Source of the DNA: Desulfurellales bacterium
Lineage (GTDB): Bacteria > Campylobacterota_A > Desulfurellia > Desulfurellales > Hippeaceae
Length of the DNA stretch: 35,512 nt
Assembly: GCA_027014115.1 (NCBI GenBank)
Contig: JALWEJ010000056.1
Span: forward strand, 1 to 35,512
Direction of reading: 5' to 3'
Shown here: piece by piece, positions 1-6,176 of the stretch
Numbering within the stretch: position 1 is the stretch's first letter
Layout: each line of letters begins with the position of its first letter
Program-made: the position numbers and the translations under genes
The notes under the pieces: generated by a model
Told to the model about the DNA's origin: nothing
The model's database searches: none
The model's input: the letters and a program-made list of their open reading frames with translations, nothing else

Positions 1-965
1 CCGGAGAACCGCTCAGAATAATATATGACGGCTTAGAAGAAATTGACGGTAAATCTGTGCTCGATATTAGAAAAACCTTAAAAGAGAAATACGATTTTAT
101 CAGAACATCGCTAATGTGGGAACCAAGAGGACATGCAGATATGTATGGTTGCATTCTCACAAAACCCTTCAGCAAAAATGCCGACTTTGGCATAATTTTT
201 CTACACAATGAAGGCTACAGCACAATGTGCGGACACGGTATCATAGCAATAGCAAAAGCGGTAGTTGAGTTTGGTCTTGTTGAAAAAAGGGAACCTATTA
301 CAGAAATAGGCATAGATTCACCCGCCGGTTTTGTAAAAGCATATGTAAAGATAGAGAATAACAAGATTGTTGATATATATTTTCATAATGTGCCGTCGTT
401 TGTTTATTCTATAAACGACAGCATAGAGGTTGAGAATATAGGCTCTGTCAATTTTGATATAGCATTTGGAGGGGCTTTTTATGCTTTTGTTGATGCAGAC
501 AGCATAAATTTAAGCCTAAAGCAGGAAAATGTAAGAAAAATTATTGATGCCGGTATAAAAATAAAACAGGCAGTTATGAAAAAAAGAACAATACAACATC
601 CCTACGAAGAGGATTTGAGCTTTCTATACGGTGTTATCTTTACATCAAAGTCGAAAAATCCCAATATCTACAACAAAAATGTCTGCATCTTTGCAGACGG
701 ATAGGTTGACAGAAGTCCTACAGGCACAGGCGTAAGTGCTCAAGCAGCCCTTTATTATAAAAAAGGAAAGCTTAAAATAAATGAGGAAATTACAATTGAA
801 AGTATTATAGATTCAAAATTTACAGTTAAAGTTTACGATACAACAAGATTTGCAGACTACGATGCCGTTATTCCAGAGGTTCACGGAAATGCCTACATTT
901 GTGCAAAAAATGAATTTCTGATAGATAAAAACGATAATCTGAAACACGGTTTCTTTTTAAGGTAG
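1..965 (+). pseudogene. trans-3-hydroxy-L-proline dehydratase (proline racemase family), 5' end outside window, in-frame TAG
   Basis: The frame is open from base 3 and the true start lies upstream. The product reads as a proline racemase superfamily protein: a GEPLRI segment at the N-terminal side, EPRGHADMYG, and the MCGHG motif whose Cys (codon 228-230) is the usual first catalytic residue. The second catalytic site reads DRSPTGTG, with Thr (codon 720-722) instead of Cys. In this family Cys/Thr pairs mark trans-3-hydroxy-L-proline dehydratases, which make delta-1-pyrroline-2-carboxylate, rather than racemases or epimerases. A TAG at 702-704 interrupts the frame just before VDRSPTGTG; relatives carry Gln or Glu there. 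The same frame then continues with full family similarity to a normal TAG at 963-965, so the lesion is one codon. Without readthrough the product lacks the second half of the active site. The reductase gene follows 7 bases later and is also broken. Confidence 0.85.
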
Positions 966-972
966 GAAGATT

Positions 973-1948
973 ATGCAAAAGATTCTTGTTTTATCAAAAA
1001 ACGACATAGAAAAACTTGTCGATATGAAAGAGCTGATAGAAAATATGAAAGATGCCTACAAAATGCTCAGCTCAAATGAGGCAAAAATACCAAACAGAAT
1101 TCATCTTACCTCGACAAAACACCAATCAACAGCACTGTTTATGCCCTTTTATGCTGACAAAATAAACAGCTTTGGATTCAAATTTGTCTGCGTAAGCAGC
1201 AGCAACCCTAAGAATGGACTGCCGTTAATTCACGGTTTTGTAACCCTCATAGATGCACAGACAGGCAAATTGTTGTCTATAATGGAAGGAAGCAGTCTAA
1301 CAGCCTACAGAACAGCAGCAGGAAGCGGTGCTGCTGTTGATATATTTGCAAAAGAAGATACCAAGACAGCTGCGGTTTTCGGCTCAGGTGCCCAAGCAGA
1401 AACCCAACTTGAAGCAATATGCTCAAAAAGAGAAATAAATACAATTTACGCATATGCTCAAAATGCAGAAAAACTTCAAAAATTCGCTCAGAAAATGTCA
1501 AAAAAAATTGAATATCGAGGTTATTCCAACCTATAATCAATCTTTCTTAAGTAAAGCAGATATTATATCCACAGCTACAACATCTAAACAGGCCGTTTTT
1601 GATGAGCGTTTTTTAAAAGATGATGTCTTTATAGGTGCAATAGGTGCATACAAACCCGAAATGTGCGAAATACCATCCTCGGCTTTCAAAAATAGTCTCG
1701 TAGTTGTTGATTCAAAACAAAGCTGTCTTGAAGAGGCAGGGGATATAATCAATGCGATAAATGCAGGCATTATCTCTGAAAATGACCTGATAGAGATAGG
1801 CAAATTGATACCAAGCAGCAAAGAACGCAAAAAAGGCAAAAAAACCATCTTTAAATCTGTTGGAAACGCCGTACAGGATTTGAAGGCAGCAGAATATTTC
1901 TACAAAAAGGCTTTAGAGAAGAAAGTAGAAAAATACATAGAGCTGTAA
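973..1948 (+). pseudogene. Ornithine cyclodeaminase/mu-crystallin family reductase (probable delta-1-pyrroline-2-carboxylate reductase), frameshifted
   Basis: The frame from ATG 973 encodes the N-terminal part of an ornithine cyclodeaminase/mu-crystallin family protein, including an EGSSLTAYRTAA motif and a Rossmann GSGAQAETQ loop. It runs off-frame at an eight-A run (1500-1507). Similarity resumes one frame over (LNIEVIPTYNQSFLSKADII) and continues to TAA at 1946-1948. Removing one A restores a continuous protein of about 324 residues, the usual family length. Enzymes of this family paired with trans-3-hydroxyproline dehydratase reduce delta-1-pyrroline-2-carboxylate to L-proline with NAD(P)H, and the upstream neighbour supports that role. 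An AGGAAG ribosome site precedes the start. The lesion may be real decay, slippage-rescued expression, or a homopolymer sequencing error. Confidence 0.85.
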
Positions 1949-1951
1949 AAC

Positions 1952-1982
1952 AAAAAAGGGGAGTTAAACTCCCCATATTTTT
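1952..1982. terminator. Bidirectional intrinsic terminator between convergent genes
   Basis: A perfect inverted repeat, GGGGAGTT (1958-1965) and AACTCCCC (1967-1974), is preceded by six A and followed by a T-rich tract (1978-1982). It therefore has a U-tract in both orientations and sits exactly between the rightward reductase gene and leftward cydB. The stop codon of cydB overlaps the right-hand T-run. Confidence 0.85.
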
Positions 1983-3006
1983 AATATGTTTCTACCTCTG
2001 GGTCTTTTAGGTCATCTTCTGTAATGGGTGCACTGAATATTTTGTAAGACCAAATCTGATAGGCTATAACAATAGGAACAAATATCACAGCAACGATAAA
2101 CATAAGTTTTAGAGTGTATGGACTTGAGGATGAGTTATATGCAGTCAAACTGTATGCACTATCTATGCTTGATGGTATAAGATTTGGGAAAAGTCCTACT
2201 ATACCCGTAAATACAACGGTTAAAATCATAAGACATGATGCATAAAAAGCCTTAATATAAGAAGTTTTTGAAAACACTTTAATCATAAGTAAAGATAAAA
2301 CAGCAACAGCCGGAACTATAAACCATACGGGATTTGAAAAATAGTTGTCATACAGTTTTGTGGCAAACTTTGTATAAACAAGAAATGCTACAGCCACAAT
2401 AAGCAGAACAGCCCAATTTTTATCAGCAAAGGATTTTGAACGCTCAGATACATTTCCGGTTGCTTTTATGGCAAGCCACAAAGCACCGTGCTGCAGAAAC
2501 ATTAAAACAAAAAAGATACCGGTCAGCAGTCCGTAGGGGTTAAGCAGTGTAAACAGTGTTCCGTGGTATCCGTTTGCATCCATAGGCAGACCTTCAAATA
2601 TATTACCGAATGCAACACCAAACAGCAAAGCGGGCATCAGCGAGAAAAAAAATATAACAAAATCCCAGAGCTTTGCCCAGCCTTCAGAATTTATTTTTCC
2701 TCTAAACTCAAACGAAACACCTCTTAAAATCAAGGCAAACAGTATGAAAAACAGAGGTGTATACAGATAGCTGAACATATAGGCGTATGTTGTAGGAAAT
2801 GCCGCAAATGTAACACCACCTGCAGTTATGAGCCAAACCTCATTGCCGTCCCATACAGGACCAACTGTATTTATGACCATCCTTCTTTCAATATCGTTTT
2901 TTGCAACAAAGGGATGCAGAATACCTGCCCCAAAGTCAAACCCATCAAGCATAAAATATATAGCCCACAACAGACCCCATAAGGCAAACCATACAATATT
3001 CAACAT
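1981..3006 (-). CDS. cydB: Cytochrome bd quinol oxidase subunit II
   Basis: This 341-residue membrane protein begins with the characteristic CydB N-terminus (WFALWGLLWAIYFMLDGFDF, then GAGILHPF), followed by GPVWDGNEVWL near residue 50 and multiple hydrophobic helices. CydB is the structural partner of CydA in the quinol-oxidising, oxygen-reducing bd oxidase of the cytoplasmic membrane. The start has a GGAGGG ribosome site. One base separates it from the upstream cydA stop, so the two are co-transcribed and probably translationally coupled. Length is normal for the family. No short CydX-like reading frame follows; the terminator begins at once. In a sulfur-respiring anaerobe the likely role is oxygen removal and microaerobic survival. 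Confidence 0.96.
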   Translation of the reverse strand: MLNIVWFALWGLLWAIYFMLDGFDFGAGILHPFVAKNDIERRMVINTVGPVWDGNEVWLITAGGVTFAAFPTTYAYMFSYLYTPLFFILFALILRGVSFEFRGKINSEGWAKLWDFVIFFFSLMPALLFGVAFGNIFEGLPMDANGYHGTLFTLLNPYGLLTGIFFVLMFLQHGALWLAIKATGNVSERSKSFADKNWAVLLIVAVAFLVYTKFATKLYDNYFSNPVWFIVPAVAVLSLLMIKVFSKTSYIKAFYASCLMILTVVFTGIVGLFPNLIPSSIDSAYSLTAYNSSSSPYTLKLMFIVAVIFVPIVIAYQIWSYKIFSAPITEDDLKDPEVETY

Positions 3007-3007
3007 A

Positions 3008-4348
3008 TTATTTCCCTCCTTCTACAGCCGTTACACTTGCTGCTTCTGGTCCTTCTTTTGCGTATTTTATCAAAAGATAGATATCAATTATTCCCAAAAT
3101 GCTGTAAAGAACAACAAAACCTGCAAGTGACATTATAATTTGAGGGATTGTAACAGCCAAAGATGTAGCCTGTGATGTTTTCATCAAACCATAAACAATC
3201 CACGGCTGTCTTCCAACTTCGGCAACAACCCAACCGAATTCTATAGCTATGTATGGAAACGGTATAGCCCATACCATAGCCTTCAAAAACCATTTCTTAT
3301 CAATCAAATTATCTTTTCTAATAAACAGAAATGCCAAAAGAGCAACAAGAACAAACAGAGTCCCCAATCCAACCATACTCCTAAACGATGCAAATGTAAT
3401 TAAAACCGGAGGTGTATCACCTTTTGGAAAATCGTTAAGACCTTTAACCGTTGCATTGGGATCGTGATATGCAATCATACTGAGTGCTTTTGGTATACCA
3501 AACAATTCGACTGCATTCTTATGATGCTTTTCGTCAGGCACAATAAACAGATACATCGGTGCACCTTTTTCACTATTCCAAACAGATTCCATTGCAGCCA
3601 ATTTTGTAGGTTGCGTTTTAGCAACCTCAGCAGCATGCATATCACCTATAATAAACACAACTATTGTTGCAAAAACACCAAATGCCGCACCAATTTTGAA
3701 GGCTTTTTTAAACAAATCCACCTCATTGTTTCTAAGCAGATGATAAGCCGAAACACCCATCACAAAAAAAGCTCCGACAACATAACCGGCAGTTACTGTA
3801 TGCAAAAATTTCAATATTGCATACGGTTGAGTTGCTGCAGCCATGAAGTCTGTAAACTCCGCTCTTCCGTTTCTAACAACAAATCCGACAGGGTGTTGCA
3901 TCCATGCATTGGCAATGAGAATCCATAGTGCAGAGACACTTGTTCCAAAAGCCACAAGCCACATAGATGCTGCATGCATAACTTTTGAAACTTTTTTCCA
4001 TCCGAAAATCCATACACCCAAGAATGTAGACTCCAAGAAAAATGCCAGAGTGGCTTCGATAGCCAAGGGTGGACCAAAAATATCACCAACAAATTTTGAA
4101 TACCTAGCCCAGTTCATACCAAATTGGAATTCCAACGTAATACCTGTAACCAAGCCTAATGCAAAGTTAATCAAAAAAAGCTTTCCAAAGAATTTTGTCA
4201 TCCTAAGATAGGTTTCATCACCGGTTTTGACATACTTTGTTTCCATTATGGCAACCAGAACGGATAAGCCCAGCGTCAAAGGAACAAAGATAAAATGAAA
4301 CAAAGCTGTCATTGCAAATTGTAAACGTGCAAGAAACACTGCATCCAT
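3008..4348 (-). CDS. cydA: Cytochrome bd quinol oxidase subunit I
   Basis: The start is taken at ATG 4348, giving 446 residues, because a GGGAGG ribosome site lies just before it; a TTG six codons upstream would place that site inside the gene. The N-terminus (RLQFAMTALFHFIFVPLTLG) contains the His expected to bind the high-spin heme. The conserved GRQPW motif occurs in the C-terminal half (EVGRQPWIVYG). About nine hydrophobic segments are visible. The length fits the short Q-loop class of CydA rather than the longer Escherichia coli type. The protein carries the quinol-oxidising site and three hemes, and with CydB reduces oxygen to water. A strong sigma70-like promoter lies 42 bases upstream. 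Confidence 0.97.
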   Translation of the reverse strand: MDAVFLARLQFAMTALFHFIFVPLTLGLSVLVAIMETKYVKTGDETYLRMTKFFGKLFLINFALGLVTGITLEFQFGMNWARYSKFVGDIFGPPLAIEATLAFFLESTFLGVWIFGWKKVSKVMHAASMWLVAFGTSVSALWILIANAWMQHPVGFVVRNGRAEFTDFMAAATQPYAILKFLHTVTAGYVVGAFFVMGVSAYHLLRNNEVDLFKKAFKIGAAFGVFATIVVFIIGDMHAAEVAKTQPTKLAAMESVWNSEKGAPMYLFIVPDEKHHKNAVELFGIPKALSMIAYHDPNATVKGLNDFPKGDTPPVLITFASFRSMVGLGTLFVLVALLAFLFIRKDNLIDKKWFLKAMVWAIPFPYIAIEFGWVVAEVGRQPWIVYGLMKTSQATSLAVTIPQIIMSLAGFVVLYSILGIIDIYLLIKYAKEGPEAASVTAVEGGK

Positions 4349-4389
4349 AATAACCCTCCCTTGCAATAAATTAAGATATCATTAGTTTT

Positions 4390-4417
4390 ATTTTATATCC
4401 ATTAAATAAATTGTCAA
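4390..4417 (-). promoter_or_regulatory. Promoter of cydAB
   Basis: On the minus strand TTGACA (4412-4417) and TAAAAT (4390-4395) are separated by 16 bases, a near-consensus housekeeping promoter directed at cydA. The -35 box is embedded in a short inverted repeat, TTGT-TG-ACAA, which could be an operator. No FNR-type TTGAT-N4-ATCAA site is evident. The rest of the 4418-4531 interval is AT-rich with no other feature that I can support. Confidence 0.7.
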
Positions 4418-4543
4418 CAAAATTTTATATTTTTTTAAAGATATAAATTATTAAACCATAATTTTTATAATTTTAATAAAACACAATAAACAAATTATAT
4501 AAATTTACGGATTATAACTATAGATAAAACTAAAAATAAAAAA

Positions 4544-4619
4544 TGGAGCGGATGACGGGTCTCGAACCCGCGACCCCAAGCTTGGGAAGCTTGTGCTCTA
4601 CCAACTGAGCTACATCCGC
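4544..4619 (-). tRNA. tRNA-Gly (anticodon CCC)
   Basis: On the minus strand the sequence folds as a complete cloverleaf: acceptor stem GCGGATG paired with CATCCGC, a D-arm with AGCTCAGTTGGTAGAGC, anticodon stem CAAGC/GCTTG around loop TTCCCAA (anticodon CCC), a T-arm with GGTTCGAACC, discriminator U and an encoded CCA end. It reads GGG glycine codons. It lies between the sulfur-reductase operon and cydAB, on the same strand as both. A T-rich stretch (complement of 4532-4543) follows immediately and may end the transcript. Confidence 0.97.
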
Positions 4620-4628
4620 AAGAAGAAA

Positions 4629-4660
4629 CTCAGGCTTCTATTGTTTAACAAAAGCCTGAG
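4629..4660 (-). terminator. Hairpin between the reductase operon and tRNA-Gly, probable terminator
   Basis: A perfect 9-bp stem, CTCAGGCTT (4629-4637) with AAGCCTGAG (4652-4660), encloses a 14-base loop. In the minus direction it is followed by TTTCTTCTT, a moderate U-tract, and it lies just after the membrane-anchor stop codon. A promoter-like pair ends right at its upstream edge, so the hairpin could instead be the leader of the tRNA precursor. Confidence 0.6.
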
Positions 4661-4688
4661 ATAATAGATTAAGCTAACTAACCTGCAA
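4661..4688 (-). promoter_or_regulatory. Possible promoter of tRNA-Gly
   Basis: On the minus strand TTGCAG (4683-4688) and TATTAT (4661-4666) lie 16 bases apart, overlapping the stop codon of the membrane-anchor gene. Transcription would begin within the first arm of the 4629-4660 hairpin and run into the tRNA. Confidence 0.45.
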
Positions 4689-5547
4689 GCCCATGAGGAT
4701 ACTGGAATACACCAGCCCAAACTATGAGATATCTAAGCAAAAATCCACCAAGAAGCACTAAACCGGATGCAAATACTGCAAGACCTCTTGAATTTTCTTT
4801 CATGGATGCATAAGCCTCAAGAATCAAAGGCATAATAAGTCCGAAAATAAGGAAACCTATAGTAAATATCGGATTACCCAAAAGCAGATGTGCGCTCTTT
4901 ACAACAGCCAAGTTTCCGCCTCTTGCGAAATCGAAATATGCAAAAAGAATCAACAGCTCAAGAGATATCAAGAAAATATCAAAGCTCTCTATAGCATGAA
5001 AGAAGTGTTCGGATTCATGGTCGTTTTTGCCTGCCAAAACCCACATAAGTATTGCACAACCTGTTGAAAATGCAGAAACAGTAAACAAAACAGGTAGAGC
5101 AGGTGTGTGCCAGAAAGGTATACCAACATTGGCATTGAGCAGCAAACCTGTATATGTTGTAACTCCAAATCCGCAGAACATTGCCAAATAGCCCATCCAT
5201 TTTTTAAATGTTGTAGATTCGAAAAATGCAGCTACCATATAAAGAACACCGAATATATAAGCACCCATAATTACAACCATACCCCTTGCAATCCAGGAGT
5301 GACCTATACCTTTAATCCAGAAAGCCAATAAAAATCTGAAAGGATCAATCAAATCCAAAACAAGGAATAAAAGCCCAAAGCTCAAAATAGCCATTCCCAA
5401 AACAGTTACACCTATACCAAACCATTTTCCTTTATTAAATCTCAACTCGCCTAAAATTCCCAAAGCCATAGTTGCGCCGCCGAGACCTCCAAAAAACAGG
5501 TAGATGGCAATAAACCAGCCCCATGTATGTTGCTGTACTAAATCCAT
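4678..5547 (-). CDS. NrfD/PsrC-family membrane anchor subunit of sulfur-compound reductase
   Basis: This 289-residue, almost entirely hydrophobic protein has about eight membrane segments and the family features FGGLGGATMA near the N-terminus, LDLIDPFRF, and a HTPALPVLF loop. NrfD/PsrC proteins bind quinol and pass electrons through the iron-sulfur subunit to a periplasmic molybdoenzyme. It is the last gene of a three-gene operon with the ferredoxin subunit (11 bases upstream) and the molybdopterin subunit. The start has a GGAGG ribosome site. The acceptor, whether polysulfide, thiosulfate, tetrathionate or elemental sulfur, cannot be settled from this subunit alone. Confidence 0.9.
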   Translation of the reverse strand: MDLVQQHTWGWFIAIYLFFGGLGGATMALGILGELRFNKGKWFGIGVTVLGMAILSFGLLFLVLDLIDPFRFLLAFWIKGIGHSWIARGMVVIMGAYIFGVLYMVAAFFESTTFKKWMGYLAMFCGFGVTTYTGLLLNANVGIPFWHTPALPVLFTVSAFSTGCAILMWVLAGKNDHESEHFFHAIESFDIFLISLELLILFAYFDFARGGNLAVVKSAHLLLGNPIFTIGFLIFGLIMPLILEAYASMKENSRGLAVFASGLVLLGGFLLRYLIVWAGVFQYPHGLAG

Positions 5548-5558
5548 ACTTTCCTCCT

Positions 5559-6164
5559 TTATTTTATATAGTAAACCTTAGGTTTGGTTGCAAGATATTC
5601 ACCCAAAGGTTTAGCCTCTCCGCTGTTTACAAGTTTTGCAATCTCAGAATTAGGATCATCCAAGTCTCCGAAGATCCTTGCATGACCAACACATGTTGCA
5701 GCACAACTTGGCTCCATACCCTCTTCAAGCCTGTCAACACAGAATGTACATTTATCAACATGAACTTGATGATGCCTTGCATCCTCACCGAAATAGAATT
5801 CGTCTTTTTCCAAATCCTCTTTTTCGTATTCGTATCTGGCATCATAAGGACATGCTTCTATACAATATCCGCATCCCAAACACAAATCGTAATCTATAAG
5901 CACAATACCGTCTTTATTTGTAAATGTCGCACCTGTTGGACAAACGCTCTGACAGCCTGCATTTTCACAATGCATACAAATAGTGGGGAAAAACTTTCTT
6001 TTCACCTCAGGGAACTTGCCGTCTTCAAGTTCTGTTACCCTTGTTCTCCATTTTCCGCCTTCTTCGGCCCAAAATGGTGTCTGGTTCCACTGGGAGCAAG
6101 CTGCCATACAAGCTTTACAGCCCAAGCATGTTTTAACATTCATCACCATACCGTATCTAGCCAT
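5559..6164 (-). CDS. Four-[4Fe-4S] ferredoxin electron-transfer subunit (PsrB/PhsB type)
   Basis: The start is placed at ATG 6164 (201 residues) because GGAGG lies 5 bases before it; an upstream TTG frame would include that site. The protein has the four Cys clusters of the DmsB/PsrB/PhsB family in order: CLGCKACMAAC at residues 13-23, CMHCENAGCQSVC, CLGCGYCIEAC, and CTFC with a later CAATC. These hold four [4Fe-4S] clusters that wire the membrane quinol site to the molybdenum site. There is no signal peptide, which is usual because the subunit is co-exported with its Tat-dependent partner. The gene sits between the anchor and catalytic subunits, 12 bases from the latter. Confidence 0.93.
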   Translation of the reverse strand: MARYGMVMNVKTCLGCKACMAACSQWNQTPFWAEEGGKWRTRVTELEDGKFPEVKRKFFPTICMHCENAGCQSVCPTGATFTNKDGIVLIDYDLCLGCGYCIEACPYDARYEYEKEDLEKDEFYFGEDARHHQVHVDKCTFCVDRLEEGMEPSCAATCVGHARIFGDLDDPNSEIAKLVNSGEAKPLGEYLATKPKVYYIK

Positions 6165-6176
6165 TGTATCCTCCAA

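Noticed and set aside
702-704. Pyrrolysine decoding of the TAG
   Set aside because: TAG ends several normal genes here, relatives have Gln or Glu at the site, and nothing in the window suggests pyrrolysine machinery.
4412-4420. FNR or Rex operator at the cydA promoter
   Set aside because: The short TTGT-TG-ACAA repeat does not match either consensus spacing and is explained by the -35 box.
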